Shown here in pieces: positions 22,001-37,610 of a stretch of 64,000 nt of DNA. Location of the stretch: the NCBI GenBank assembly GCA_947184155.2, contig CAMXCT020006749.1, forward strand, positions 62,001 through 126,000, read 5' to 3'. Under the pieces are notes generated by a model, which had not been told where the DNA came from, did no database searches, and worked only from the letters and a program-made list of their open reading frames with translations. The position numbers and the translations under genes are program-made. How positions within the stretch are numbered: the stretch's first letter is position 1; the number at the start of each line of letters is the position of its first letter. The stretch is from Cladocopium goreaui. Lineage: Eukaryota > Sar > Dinophyceae > Suessiales > Symbiodiniaceae.

Positions 22001-22547
22001 TATCATACGTGTTTGGTGATAGCTAGTTTAGATCTTTCGGCCATCAAGGTATATCAAGGTGTGTTAGAACATGTTAGAACTGTTGGCGAGGCACCATCTG
22101 GTGGTCGCCCTTTCTCCGGATGCTTGAAGTAATGAGACTTGTACTCTGGACCAAGATCCTGGGATGTGGCCAGGAGGCGCAACATGGCACTCCCGAGGCC
22201 CGCGGCTCACACGTTTCAACACGTTTCAACACGTTTCAACACACGGCACCGCTTCTCGGCCAAGAATCCGCCACAATCCTACAGTAGCAAGAGCCACTTT
22301 GAAACTTCTTTGAATCTGTTCGATCTGTTTCTGTCAGAAGTACTGCAGAGAAGAAAAGCACAGTCCGTGCAACAAATGATTTGACTAAACCCATCTAAAT
22401 TCAGGCATCATTTGTTGAGTTCATCTAAATTTAATGATACACTGCAAGAATCTCAGGCATGTCAAGCATCGAATCAACGTCAGTCTTCTCCACCTCTTGG
22501 AGACAAAGCACATCGAAGCTCGCTTGCTTTAAAATGTCCTCGGCGGT
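19090..22547 (-). CDS. endonuclease/exonuclease/phosphatase (EEP) superfamily protein, multi-exon
   Basis: Metal-dependent phosphodiesterase fold, as in CCR4-type deadenylases and TDP2. The exon 22443-22547 (35 codons) reads AEDILKQASFDVLCLQEVEK, with the EEP LQEV motif that holds the catalytic glutamate. The next exon, 22095-22158, joins in phase and ends GRPPDG, the family's substrate-loop position. Later exons include EQMKREGSVADVTESALIR (about 21735-21640), HPCGARIRVITGHMRGTHG (about 21513-21450), RNQEQLDAFGAFAAEGTAQIE (about 21225-21160), one with LKIDYIWVRERTQDADR (about 20000-19850; DYI is a late EEP motif) and 19518-19623 with GEWPSDHGCISSAYR, containing the terminal SDH motif. The order of motifs is right for the family. 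The GDFN motif was not located, several junctions are unresolved, and a further exon near 19275-19090 is tentative. Substrate unknown. Confidence 0.6.
20085..20240. repeat. TAATAA-type low-complexity tract in an intron
   Basis: Long run of TAATAATGA-like triplets; no coding potential. Confidence 0.75.
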
Positions 22548-22639
22548 CTAAAAAGGTACCCACTGGGTCACTGAGTGAGTCACTGGAGGCAAAGCTGGGA
22601 GATTTAACTTCTGCATTACCCATTGGCATCCATTGAGAC

Positions 22640-24870
22640 ATCCAAATTACGTCCATGCACAAGCATGTGCCATATAGAGGTTTCCATAGGTTTCCATAAA
22701 TGATCATAAATGAGGGTATTCCATTTTTTTGGGCATGTTCCATCATAAACCATCCATTGGGCTAACCGCCGAGCATCTCTCATCACTGGCCATCTCAAAG
22801 CCCTGTGCGGAACCAATTGGACCCAGAAATGAAAAAGGTACCAATTGGATGTCAATGTGTATATACAATTATATATGTATACAGTATACATATATATATA
22901 TATGTATATATATACATATACATATGATATTATATAATACATCTACAATATTATGAATTTAGTAGATGGATTGAGTATAGTATGAAATTATCTGATTGTA
23001 TGATGTGATGTCATATTACAATGAATGACATACATACTCACATGTCCAGGCGTATGTGACATAGATGATCCTAGATGCGCTGCGAACGATACATGATTCT
23101 GTGATCATCAAAAAAAGGACTTGGAGAAACGTAACGCGGAGAAACGTGGAGAAACGCGGAGAAACGTGCCAGGAGGTCCAATTGGAATTGCCATTGGCAT
23201 CCATACCCTGCCGCTCCTGATTTTGCTTCAGAGACTCATGTCACACAGCTCCTGTCACTAAATTCGCAAACGGAGTTTTCCAGTCCTTCCATTTGAGCGC
23301 ATAAGTTGTGCAGAGCCTGAGAAAATCTGAATGAAAGACTGTTCGAGTTTGTGCAGTCAATGTGCAGTCTGTATCAACTTCCTTGTGGACAAAGGACACC
23401 CCCAGAAGTTCCATTGAGTGAGTTTCCAACACATTGTAGGAGCCTAGGTGAAGAGCGGACGTGGAGGGTGTGCCCAGTATGCCTTCCAGATGTTCTCTGT
23501 TTCTGTCTGTCTAGGGTGAGCGAAGTGCATCTCGTCATAGGATGATCTTGGATATTTTGGCATGTTGCGCATGTTGCCACTTGCATAAGTATCGGCGGAT
23601 ACTTAGTATCCCATGGGCTCCAACTTTTGATCCTTCTAAATCCTTCTTCTCTTCTCTTGTTCGACATTGTCTTCTGAACTTTTGAGAGATGGAACATAGA
23701 TTACTGTACTAACTTTGATGCCATTTTAATCTGTCCTTCTCTATCCAGATCTGGGCTCAAAACCCACAGAGAAGGTGGGTGATGACGCTTCGCAGCGAAC
23801 TCTTCTCGCAGCAAAATCGTAACTGGGCAGCCATCCAGCAGCACTGCCACACAGCACCGCCCAACTGAAGTCGTCCCTTTCTTCCAAACTTCGGAACATG
23901 TGTGGATCTGCTTCAACGATCGAAGATCCAAGGTCGAAATACCAATATCATCCAATCATCCAATATCTGTTATGCAGACTTTGCTGGAACCAAGTAAAGC
24001 TGAAGAGTCATGTCGTTTCATTTGCCCTTTGTTGCCCTTTATTGCCTCGACAATCCCAAGCATCCACAAGCCGCCAAAGCAGGTGTGGCTCGACCTGACG
24101 GTTGTTCTGCGCCACTTGCCGGAACGACCCTTGTGGACACCCTGCCTAAACGTCGAGCCCACATAATGCGCTCAATGGGCAAAGCCGTTTGCAGGGAATT
24201 CAACTGTTTCTACGATGTGTAAGCTTTGTAAATATAGTTAACAAAGCTGTAATAAGGACAGAGGGATGCAAATGTCATGACTCATCATGTTGATGCACTC
24301 AGGTGAGCTTTTGTTACTTGACTTGTCAGTTGGTTTGATGCCCAACTGTATGATGCCGACACATGTTGCTCGCTTTTGTTGGCTCAAGTCACAAACTTTC
24401 AGAGCCGATTGGCAATCCAGGTTTAACATGAATGTTGTGGCGCTCTGTGAGAAAACAAGATCCTTTGTGCGTCCATTCTGCAGCATCGTACGAGGTCCGA
24501 AGTCCGAAGTGCCAGGTTTTTCATGCCACTCTGATCAGTGCTTGTAGGCTTTCAGAGCGCAATTTCCTGACGGTTCAGCTCAGACCATTGTCACACAAGA
24601 AACCGTGGCTGTCTGGAACCAGAAAAGTAAACAGGCTATATACAACTATAAACGGCATACTGTGTGTTTTCTCCATCTGAATTACCAAACTTGAGGCGTT
24701 TCCCTTTTTTGAGCTGGGGTCTCCACCAAGTCGAACATCGGCTGTACTCGCACCGTGCCTATGGAGAGGATGCCTTTGAGGACTTCGCTGGAGAAGCAGC
24801 CAGAAGACCTATCAAACCAAAGCGACTTGCAAAGAACAACCAAGGATACCTCAGCGGAAATCAAAGTTGT
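22640..24870 (-). CDS. exon-like segments upstream of the EEP exons
   Basis: Minus-strand pieces that look spliced: ALHNLCAQMEGLENSVCEF (about 23322-23250, with AG acceptor and GA donor), VAVLLDGCPVTILLREEF (about 23850-23795), a segment at 24160-24030, LVFSQSATTFMLNLDCQSAL (about 24460-24395), and SEVLKGILSIGTVRVQPMFD with following residues (about 24790-24700). They may be the N-terminal part of the EEP gene or a separate gene; start codon and joins were not determined. AT-rich sequence with tandem TATATA at 22850-22945 separates some of them. Confidence 0.35.
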
Positions 24871-25324
24871 GAAGGTTAGCTGCTAAAGTAGCTGGCTTGT
24901 TCATAGAAACAAGCAATGTTGAGTACTCCTCCATCTGAGAAGGACGATTGCAGAAGTAACAAGATTGCTCGATACATTGTACAATAGAAAAATGAAATAC
25001 ACATAATGTAGACAACACACATGATATGTCATGCAAATTCATACAAGAGATATGACTACAATGCATGGTATATGACACACATTATGTAATGCAGCGTTGT
25101 CTGAATCATTGTGCATAATTGTGTGTGTGATGAATGGCACATTTCACATTGATCTGATCGGCAAAATGTGTCATGCATACTATCACATGCAGATCAAACA
25201 CATTCAAATACCATAAGATCATATGTCCATATCATACGTGAAAAATCACATGGACATGCTTCATATTTCACACTACAGATTCGCATACCATCATGGTCAT
25301 TTAATTGCACCTGTTTTTGGTCTA

Positions 25325-27720
25325 TACCCAACGGCCTTCAGCAGCAGCAACGGGTTCTGACGCCAATGCAGATGAGCCAACCATTGAAATGCTGAACACG
25401 GAGAGGATCACGACACAGACTACCTTAGCCACATGGGCCACGAACACACAGGCAGGCTTATATCTGCAATGGCAGAACAAGGAAAAAACAAACACAAGAC
25501 ATAAGATGACATAAGTAAACCATCATAAATTAATAAACCCATAAGCAAACCACCAACTGAAATGCTGACGCATGCTGAAGCATTCAGTATCTAGGCATGT
25601 TGCGTGAGGAGGTAGTGCCACATAGTCTGAAATCATCAGCTCCACTCCGATAAAGACAAGGATGAAGCACCTTCCAACGTATCGAGAAACAGAATTTCCT
25701 GGAAGCATCTGGAACCAAACTTCAAGTGTCCCATAGTGTCCCCCATTATTTACAGCACTCGAGACTGCGCTTTCCATGTTCCTTTGGTCTCCAGGTGCCA
25801 TGTCGCCGTCAGGATCCGTCAGGTCTGTCTTTGTCGTTAGTTCAAGACTGCTGTGATGAGCTTTGGGACATTGTCTCAAAACACTTCCATCATGAAGTTG
25901 TCACCTCTGGCATGGATAGAAATTGATAGAAGTATATTCTCCCTGCGGTAATATTTTATAGTTATAAAGTTATAATAAAATTATACATATGTATATATAT
26001 AGTATAAAGTTTATAAAGTGTAGCGAAAATACAACTTAAAATATCTTAAAATGCGCTAGACCACCCAACCTTGCGGAGCAATAATCTATCAATTTGTTGT
26101 CAAAAGATTGGAACATGCTTCAAGTTCCAGCCGCAGGCGCAGGCCATATTTCAGAAGACCAAAGAGTTGAACCAGGTCTTGGACCACGAAGAACATGGTG
26201 CGTAATCCAAACATCCTCGGATCAATACTCAAGGAATCTGAATGATCTGCATGACGATATGCAGATATGAAGAAAGATGAAATACCGTGCAATATTGATG
26301 GAATCTGATTGATTTGTTGGGAAATGTTGGGACATGTTGGGAAATGTTGGGAAACTCAAAGCTTCACAGCCAACATTTGAAAATGTTGCTGTTCGATGCT
26401 AACAGCATGTTCTATCCTGTGGGTTGGGTTGCAGCGACTATGGCGTTCTGCAGACCAAGAACGCCAGCACCGCAGAAGTCACGGAGTCCCAAACGTTCGG
26501 AATCTGCGCTGCCTGTCATCACATATCACATCACGGGATGACAAAGCCCATGTCTAGGGCTGACCTATAGAAGAATAAATAATAAAAGTTGAAGAAGAAA
26601 AACAATGAAAGACTTATGAATCTTATGAAAAAGTGAATCACTTGACATCCCAGCAGGTTTGCTGGATGATTCAAGTCGACACTCTGAGCACCCACGCTTT
26701 TGCACTCACACTGTCCTGAGGTGAACGAAATCTGCTCTGATCCACACAGCAACTTGTCACAACTTGTCACAACTTGTCTACATTTTGGCATCGCTTGGTC
26801 GATCTCTTCAATTTCTTGTCAAGTGTCGACTGCAAAGATCAGGTCAGTACATTCCAAGCCTGGGACATCGATCTACAACTTGAAACAGCAGAGCGACGCA
26901 AACAGAGCATGGTGCTGTGCATAGCTGGCATCTTAGACCAAGGCAGCTCGTGGATTTGGCCGAGAAGCAACAAACAACCGGAAAGAGAAGCGTGAAAGTC
27001 AGTTTGCCGTTCCTCCAAATGACCAAGCTCCCCTCCTGACCCGTGGCATTGAGCAAGTGTCCACATGTGTCCGTTTCTTTAAATCACTCCCGTCTTCAAC
27101 TCTGCTTCAATGTATTGCTTATGTCTACACAGTCTACACAGTCTACAGTGTAGTCACTTTGTGCCATGCATCCGTCCTTTTCACCATAGCCATCTAGCAG
27201 TCGATCACCAAGAAGCCACTGGAGCAATTTCACGGTGTGCTTGGCCGTCAAGTCCTGCAGCTGAAGCCCTTCAGCCTCTCTCGACCGTCCAGGCTATGGG
27301 GCCGAGAGGATTGGAAGAGGACTCGACTGAAACACACTCAAACTCAGTCAAACTGAAACAGTCCCGTTTTTGTAAAATACACCTTTTATGTACAAGTGAA
27401 TCATGATGAATCTGTATTTCTTGATTATCTGGTGAAAGTCACGAAGCCTTTTTTAACGTCCTCCTCTTCATCGTCTTTGGCAGCTTGTATGCCACTCCTG
27501 GTCAAGTGTTGCTACAATTTCCCATGCCATGCAAAAAACACTGCCATGCTCTGCCCTCTGCCAACCAAGGAACCAAATCAAAAAGCCACCGAAGATAAAG
27601 CGGAACCAAGTCACCAAATCGAGGAGCTGCCTGACGAGGCACCGGGGTTGTCGATGGCCACGGTGCTTGTAATTTCTGCAGATCTAGTGGAACAGGAATG
27701 TTGTAGTTACATGTAGCTAC
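25325..27720 (-). CDS. exon-like segments of unidentified gene(s), some hydrophobic
   Basis: Minus-strand segments with splice-like borders: AAKDDEEEDVKKGFVTFTR (about 27483-27427), AEITSTVAIDNPGASS (about 27685-27635), EGLQLQDLTAKHTVKLLQWL (about 27280-27220) continuing LGDRLLDGYGEK, EGSLVIWRNGKLTFTLLF (about 27035-26980), ERLGLRDFCGAGVLGLQNAI (about 26500-26440), IDPRMFGLRTMFFVVQDLVQ (about 26225-26165), a membrane-like segment ILVFIGVELMISDYVAL (about 25665-25610) and a signal-like hydrophobic segment VVCVVILSVFSISMVGSSAL (about 25420-25360). How many genes this is, and their identity, I cannot tell. Confidence 0.35.
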
Positions 27721-28099
27721 GTGATAAAAGATGACAAAAGCATTGGATACTTTGTGGAAGCAAAAAATATCATACCATAATATCATGCCATCTTCATCTC
27801 ACACCATCTTGTGCACGGGGAGCACTAATCATCTGAGAAATGTTCCGTGCCCGGCAATTTTCAACATGTCGCAAATCAGGATATCACTAGCAGTGCTGCT
27901 TCTGCAAACAGCAATTTCGATGCCACGTCCTATTAACGTGAAGCTGCTCAAACTACTGAGTGGGGATTTAAAAAAGTCATGCTGACTTCCTGTCGGCTTG
28001 GATTCAAGTCAACCACTGGAATGGTTCTACAATTTTCTACAATTTTCACATATTTCCACAATCAATGAGCGTCACTGAGGATCATCGTTGGTCAATTAA

Positions 28100-31000
28100 A
28101 AGATCCAAGATCCACTGGCCATCTTTGACAAATGCAGGCATTGCTGGACTCCAAGGTGACATTGTGCACACCGTTTTAGCAAGGCAGTCAAAAAGGTGTA
28201 TGCCCCCAGACTCCAAAGCAGCAGCGCACCGCCAAACAGTGAACAAGATGCAAAGTCTATTGGGATGCTTATCCGAGCATGGCCAGTCCTAACATGTTCT
28301 GTCTGTGTGGTCTGCCATTTCTTGTTTTCTCCTCTCATTGGCAGAGCCTTCTCTTTCTTTCGATCCTCATTCCCTACACATGGCAGGTGCAATTGACCTG
28401 GGTATTGCATGCGTTGCATACTGCGTTGGGTACCGCATTGCGTACCGCGTTGCATCCCTGCGAAAGAAATTCCAACAGCATGAAAAGCTGCAAGGATCGC
28501 CCATCCGAGCATGCGCGTCCCGCGTGGTCGGGCTTTGAACTTTCGAGTCATGGCCTTGAGTTTTGAGCTCACAGTGCTGCAGAAAATTCTTTATTGTCAC
28601 AAGTCACCAAATGTCTGTGGACCAAAACAAACAGGCAACGATCTTTGCCGAAGCTGTTGGGTTTTGCAAGGACATTCTTCGGAGGCGTCCGTGTTTGATG
28701 TGTTTGTCTATTTATCATATTTCATCATATTTTATCATGAAGTTGTTTTGCACATGGCACCAAAGCAGCTGATCTCTAGCCGTGCCTCACGACTGCGAAT
28801 AGAGTGAAGCGGAACGTGACAGCGCCCAAGATTCCCAGGAACAGAGCCTAAGAAGCATCTTAGAACTGCCTGGACGTTGTCTCAGATCATCTTAGATCCT
28901 TCAAATGGATTCAAATGGCATATCAGATGTCAGATCATGTCATATCCCTCCATGTCCTCTCCTTTGAATTTGGCAATGCAGCGCCGCATGGTCTTGTTTC
29001 CTCACATTGTTGCATCAGCTGTCTTCTGTTTTCTTAGGCACAAGCCTTGTGGATCACTTCTGGTGGTGTTTTGTAGAGCCGGAAGATCAAGTGAAAAATA
29101 AAGAGGTTGTCCATGGACAGTAGCCATTCCTCACAGCTTCAAAGATCTCTTTTGCAAAATCCACAGTCCATCTCTCATCTTGAGAAGAATGTGCGTAGCA
29201 CGACCTAACCTGAGGAACGAACTTGATTTCATGTGATTTCATGTGTATATTAGTGTGCAGTACACCTCTCTTTCTGTGTGTTTGCGTCTCCCCTCAAGCT
29301 TTTCCTTTCTACACTGTAGACGATTTGAAAGCGAGTTCAGTCAGTTGCCTCGAGGAACGAAAATCAATAAGAGGCATACTGGAACTACATGGAACTACGC
29401 TAACCCTGATATTACCTGACCAAGGAGATCCAAGCAGCTAAGAGATATCCACTGCACCACTGAACACCTGTGCTACAGGATGCGCCTTCCGTAAGTCCGA
29501 CAAGTCCCAAAGAGAATAAAGAGACCACTGAAACAACGGTCCCATAACGGCGATAGGTCCGGATAGGTCAACACTTAAACGGCAGTGACATGGAGATTTC
29601 GCAGGTCCCCCGGGTCCCCCGGGTCCCCCGGGTCCCCCGGGTCCCCTGGATCCGGCCTGCGACGGAGCCATGCCGCACAGCGATGAAGAGATTGTAGCCT
29701 CGTTCACGACTCGTTCACGAACCGGGGCACTCCGAATCAAAGTCAGAAATTCTTCGAGAAGAATTCGATAGTTCGCTGTACCAAGTCGCCCATACCAACC
29801 AATATCCAGAAGGCGACCAAGGCCAAGTGCTGCCGCAGTCCAGAGACATTCAGCCGCTGCAGCACGAAATAATCGAAACACCTCGAGGAATTTCATGATG
29901 TGAAGCGGCGCATGGCACCGGATACGACCACCGACCACCGGGCACTGAGATCACTGCACTAAGGCTATGGTGAAAACAATGAAGAAGCCCTGCCAGCTGA
30001 TGTAGATGTTGAAATGTGTTGAATTTGAATGCCATTCCACCCGAAGATATGCCCAAACAGGGATGAACATCTAGCACATCTTGCAGAATCTTGCAAAGAA
30101 AGACTTTGTGGACCGATTACCCCGCTACCCTAGCACATATTCATGTTCCGATCATTCACATCTGAGTGATGTGAGGTCCTTGTCATTCTTTGACCAACGC
30201 ACTGGGTGAAGGCGGGCTCTTCGGACAGTCGTGCTGTTGGCAATTGGCTCCACCTTTTACCAGGAGATACCAGGAGTGGCAATGTCACCATCAATCTGAA
30301 CTAATCTGAACATATCAAAGCAACATCTGTCAACATCTGAAGTTTTTTTCTCAGTTTGAAGCCTCTTCCGCGAAAATATCGCTGAGCCATCCTTAGCCAT
30401 GAGGTGAAATGAGGTCAACAATGTCAACAGAATTCAACAGACCATATGCAGGTTCTGATGCTTCTGTTTCATGCCATTCCAAAAGCTGCAGCTAAGTCTC
30501 CGGTGGCTTCAGACATGGCATCGGTGTGCATGGAAGTCAATCTGCCAGGCAACTGGTTCCAGACTAGAACCATCACGACAAATATTGACAAATCATTACA
30601 AATCATGAAAATGCACTTAGCTCAGAGACTGCTTAGAGACTTGAGACTTTCAAGACTCTTTAGACCCTTCATAATGCTTCAGATCTGATTATGCAGCCAC
30701 GGAAGGTCTTGAGAATGTAGTGGACATCATTGGATATCATTGGACTATGGATATGTCATGTCTGATATGTCGGACATGTTCCAGTGTCATATTATGTTCA
30801 TCATGGATTCATCTCTTTCTCCGGTGTCTGCCAAGCTGCCCAGACTGAACAGATGCTACGACGTTCTGGCTGAGAGTGTTGTTGGGACGAATCTGGCACC
30901 CAACGCAACCAGTGCAAAAGACACTGACGCAAGTGCGCACAAACGGTCACACCCTTTCAAGATTGAAAGTGAAGTGAGTTTTGAAACAACTTGATACGAT

Positions 31001-31300
31001 TGATACTGCTTCGACATTAAAGATATTCGAATCCGTGCCTTCAGCTGCGCATTGCGTTGCAGAAGGCAAGAGCTCTTGTGGCTGGCGGTAACCTGTGACA
31101 GCGTCACTAGGAGCTGCCGGGCTACCTCTAGCTTCTTTCCTCGGGGGAAACGTGTCATACTTTGCAGCAACAAACATTTCAAGACAGATCAATATGTTCC
31201 ATACCATCAAATGACCATCAAATGCCAACCGATCCAACCGCAGCGGCCAAAATGGGCTCTTTGCGCTTTTTCCAGTGCTAGCTGGGCCTCACTCAAGCTG
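28100..31300 (-). CDS. exons of a probable multi-pass membrane protein
   Basis: Downstream of actin on the same strand. Exon-like segments in order: SLSEAQLALEKAQRAHFGR (about 31295-31235), YDTFPPRKEARGSPAAPSDA (about 31155-31095), CALASVSFALVALGARFVP (about 30925-30865), SMHTDAMSEATGDLAAAFGM (about 30540-30480, GC donor), FNIYISWQGFFIVFTIALVQ (about 30015-29955), HLALVAFWILVGMGDLVQRT (about 29825-29765), LGILGAVTFRFTLFAVV (about 28840-28785) and GALLLWSLGAYTFLTALLKR (about 28235-28175). At least four pieces are long enough and hydrophobic enough to span a membrane. No family recognised; joins not fixed. Confidence 0.35.
29605..29646. repeat. 9-bp minisatellite GGTCCCCCG
   Basis: About five perfect tandem units. 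On the minus strand one frame would encode a Gly/Gly/Pro run, but the neighbouring sequence reads better in a different frame, so it is probably intronic. Confidence 0.8.
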
Positions 31301-31506
31301 TAAGGCAGCTAAGCTCTGCGAGCAGAGATGTGAACCTGAGGGTCAAGCCCTCTTCAACACAGCCTACCCACAAACCCCGAAAGGAAATGAATTGTGACGA
31401 TTGTCACCGAGGCAAACCTAAGCCGCTGTGAACTTGACAGCCGTGGCTCTCTACAACACAGCCGCATCGATGCCTCAAAGCAGTGGACATGAGAGAATCC
31501 AGCGTT

Positions 31507-33698
<2,192 letters not shown>

Positions 33699-33985
33699 GG
33701 CTGAAGTTGTTTCGCGTCGAAAGAGATTGCAAGGGCCGTTGCTTTTGAGTCAGCAAAACCGCTACAGTCAGATGCAAGCTGATGCAAGGAGATGCAAGCA
33801 GTGAAACCTACCCCCTTCATGAGATCTCGAAAGCCAACTAGCAAACAAAGAAAATCAAATAGCATCAAATAGCAATCAAGCAATTCATGATCGAATTATA
33901 TCCAATAGCAATTCTCCTTAAGAATGAAACCTGAAGCCAAGCCTCAGAGAGTGCATCAGAAGGTACCGATGTACCTTGGGGATTC

Positions 33986-34111
33986 TCATCTAAAGAGCTC
34001 CACAGCTCGACATTCTACATCATTCAGCAAGATCTGCACAGATGTGGAAAGATGTTGTGCGGAAAGGCTGCTGGAGGCCACCAAAATGGCCGACAGGCAT
34101 GCCTTGAACAT
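33986..34111 (-). CDS. small ORF with signal-peptide-like N-terminus
   Basis: 41 codons beginning MFKACLSAILVASSSLSAQH, which has the shape of a secretory signal, and ending in TGA. It lies about 300 bp upstream of the actin start on the same strand. It may be a first exon of a short gene or chance; no homologue recognised. Confidence 0.25.
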   Translation of the reverse strand: MFKACLSAILVASSSLSAQHLSTSVQILLNDVECRAVELFR

Positions 34112-34487
34112 GGTGCTTCAAGCTGCAAAATGCGGAACTGTCTTTGCCGATTTGCATGAAAATAAGATGGAAACATGAAATTTGCCACCTCTTCGGCTAA
34201 GAGCGGCACAAAGAATGCTGTAGCAGTAGAGGTAAGCTGCAAAGTTGTCATGGCCTCTGCCAGAACAGCTGAGTGCACTGAGTGCAAAACATGAAAAAAC
34301 AAACGCATGTTTGTCATCACAATCCATCACAATCCTATCAGCACAACCTTCCCAGAGTGATGCGGGAAGCAAGGTGAAACTTGACAACAAAAATGCAGAT
34401 ACGGAGGACACCCGGAAGATACCAACATCAAGAAACATCAAGAAGCGGTGTCTCACTGAGTCTCACTGTCTCATATTACTCATATCA

Positions 34488-34890
34488 TCACATTGATGGT
34501 CGCCTGTCGACCAGGATGTACTAATACCGGATACGTGGATGCTCAGGCAGCTTGAGCCCAAGGCTTTGAAAGAAAGGTGTCACACATGGTGTTACTGTAA
34601 ACAGTAACAGTAGAAAGGTGTCAAGAGACGCAGATGGATTATCTGAATTCGTTGCAGTCCTATCCTTTTCTTCAGCTTCAGCTTCTGATCCAATTCAGTC
34701 CCACACTTTTGTGATGATATATGATGGGATTCGAAACCGAAGTGAAAGCAGGAGCTCAAACCTTTCTTCACAGCAGCACCACATGCAAAAAGCATTGAGT
34801 GAAATCCGGTTTTGCAAGGTAGGACACTTAGCCTTGCATCGATCCAACCCTCTGCTAAGAAGACAGTGTCTGGATGTGTCAGGAAGTGTC
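34488..34890. repeat. dispersed duplicate, copy 1 (partner at 53,172)
   Basis: About 400 bp, more than 90% identical by eye to 53172-53580, beginning CACATTGATGGTCGCCTGTC in both and ending near TGCATCGATCCAACCCTCTG and the following 40 bases. Same orientation. Function unknown. Confidence 0.8.
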
Positions 34891-35039
34891 CAACATGCAA
34901 TGAATCGTACAACTGAAAGAATGGCTTCAAAATCTCTCACTGCATGGGTTGGTTCTTTGCAACTCGTGTTTTGCCGTCTCTAAGTTAGAAAAGAGTCATG
35001 TCTGGTTGTGACTATTGCGGTGCAAAATTCCTTGCAGCA

Positions 35040-37610
35040 TTGCACCATTCGGAAGACCAGTGGCCAAGTCTCCTTTTTGCTCAAGCGCAGCTCGAGAGCT
35101 TGCAATTCACAGCCACGCTTCCCTTGCTCCTGGAGGGGGAAAGCGTTCTTAGATCGCAAATCACATCATATTGCACCTGCGTACCCGCCTTTTCTTTGTT
35201 TATATCTCCCTTTCTTGATATTTCTTGCACAAGGATTGATGCCTTCAAATGCTTTCCCGTGTTTTTGCATCCAGCTGGGCATGTGGTGCTGCAGCATTCC
35301 AGTCAAACTCGGTAACCCCTCTAATTAGTCGGGAAAGGAGAAGTGGAAGTGAGCAAATGAATACAAATAGGCTCAAATAGGTTTGCAATCTCTCATGCTT
35401 TAGGTGTGAATTGTGTTTACCCTTTCAAATACTTTCAGGACACAGACATGTTGCATCATGTTGCCATCACAGAAGTGCCTTCCAGACTCACAGCGTTTAG
35501 AGGACTGTAACAGAATGAAAGCCATGCAAACCATTCACTATCTATGCAAACTTTGACCTGTTGAGCCTCCAAGGTGGGCGTCGCCTACCTGTGAAATAAT
35601 GAGATGAGACTGGTCCCTGAAGAACCCTATTGGCAGAACATGGCAGAACAGACACCAGAGCAAAGAAGCATGCCAGAACAGACACCAGAACAGAAAGGAA
35701 AATGCCAAGATGCATCTAGATGATTTAGATTTATATAAGATTAGCCAAGACGTCTTAGGTCTACCAGGAGAAGAATTCAGGCACAAATAGCAAACGCATC
35801 CACGGGAGCCTGTGGTTCTTTAGGCTAGGAAACGATGGAAACAAAAAAACCGGAAAGTCACTGAATCCATGGAATTCACAGAGACCCCAGCCACAGAAGC
35901 CACATAAAGCCACGAAAAGCTACCAAACACCACTAGAAACCTTGAAAAACAAAGAAGAGAGAAACACATGCATATGTACACACACACACATTTACTCTTA
36001 ATTACAAATCTGGTAGCATAGGCCCCGCAGTTCCACGTCTTGACTCGTTCCCCGTCGAAGACTGCCGCATTCACAATCAAAACGAATCTCAAAGGCAAAA
36101 CTACAGCACTTGCTCATGACACGCCTCCTGGTAAGGCAAAAAGCTCAAGGAAATGTTGTGCATCCTAGATCTCACCAGTCTCACTTCCTAGTATCAAAAC
36201 ATCTTTGTCTGGCGTGCGGCGCCCGTTTACACACCATTTTTTACGTTACAAAAAGTTGCGGCCACCAGGAACTATCAAGGACAAACTGCGCAACCAGCCA
36301 CCCAGCCTTGGCCCACAGGGCTTGCGTGTCATCGTCGTTTGTTCAGTTTGATGTTTTGAAGGCTGTGAGATTTTGTGGATGTGCTATGTTCAGGGGTGTT
36401 CAGGTCGCTGGGTGCTGGGTGCTACTCGAAAATGCGCATCAATTTGCACATCCACATTGCGCCACTACTTTCTATCGAGAACTTTGGCCGCCTCAGGAGT
36501 GCTTCAAGAATGAACAGAAAGGGACATTGAATTGGATAGTCAGGGATAGTTGGGGATAGTTATGGATGGTTGATTAATGTTGATTGCATCCTGACCCGTC
36601 CCATGTTCTCATGACTCTATCGCTTTGAGCCAGCAGTTTTGGCGAATCCGAGGCGGTCTAAGTCTCAGTCCCCCTTTAACATGCCGATCATGTTTGCCTT
36701 CTGGGGAAAAAATTAAACCATTCTAAAACAAGGTAAGTGATTGTAAGTGTGTTTAGACACTGTTGGCTTCAAACGATTTCAACACCCAGCTACCCATGTT
36801 CTCCTGTGGGAATTTGGATGTGCCCATGCCCTCCCCACCTCAAAGCGGCCATTTTACACTTGTAGCCATTTGTCGCTACAATGTGGGGCCACACATCCCA
36901 TGTGTTTTGCAAGTTTTGTATTCTTTGGCTGTTCAAACACATTGAGTCCAGCAATATGTTGAGAAATGTCGGGAATTGGCCGCGCGATGTTGCTGCAGAT
37001 TTCCCAGTTGTGGCCATGCGATGCCGAGTGATGGCACTGGCATCAACATGACCTAAGACATCTGTGACGAGGCAAATTAGGCAAACGGCACAGTCTCGCA
37101 TCCATTCCCCGTTTCAGCCAGCTCCAGGCGCCGTTGAAGGACCTACAAAAAAGTACCATATTGTATCCCAAATATCTGTCTTCGCTAAAACTCATGCTGC
37201 GTCGCAGAAGTTGCGTGGTTGTGCTCTTTGAACCATCAACTAGGAAAACAAATGCTGTGCGAGTTCAGGGTTTTCAGAAAACTCTGAAGCCCTTGGGTGT
37301 AAAAACCAGCCGGAAGGATGTCTTTGATCCTTCACAATTGATCATGTTGACAAACTGCCTAGTCTGCCACGCGTGGAAATCATAGCAGCTGTGTATTTGG
37401 GAAGTTTAACGCCAACTCAGGTGCCCATTGAGATATTGCAACATGGCGGGACAGCGGTTGGACTCAAGGTGGACTCAAGTTGGACAAGTTGGATGGGGAC
37501 TTGGAGGAACACGTCTTTGGCAATTTTGATACTTTTATTGCAGTTTTGAAGATCCGAAAGCGGAACATCCAATCTCTGAAATTGAACTTCGGCGTTAAAA
37601 GAACTCATAG
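35040..37610 (-). CDS. exon-like segments of unidentified gene(s)
   Basis: Minus-strand pieces with splice-like borders: QRLDVPLSDLQNCNKSIKIA within a longer open stretch (37608-37417), VDGSKSTTTQLLRRSMSFSE (about 37240-37180), DTQALWAKAGWLVAQFVLDS (about 36330-36270), LPLRFVLIVNAAVFDGERV (about 36085-36030), VTEFDWNAAAPHAQLDAKTR (about 35312-35255) and EQGKRGCELQALELRLSKKE (about 35132-35075). None recognised; number of genes unknown. Confidence 0.3.

Noticed and set aside
29438-29938. 166-codon minus-strand frame with a Gly-Pro repeat
   Set aside because: A different frame in the same place encodes a convincing membrane exon (HLALVAFWILVGMGDLV); the long frame depends on a minisatellite.
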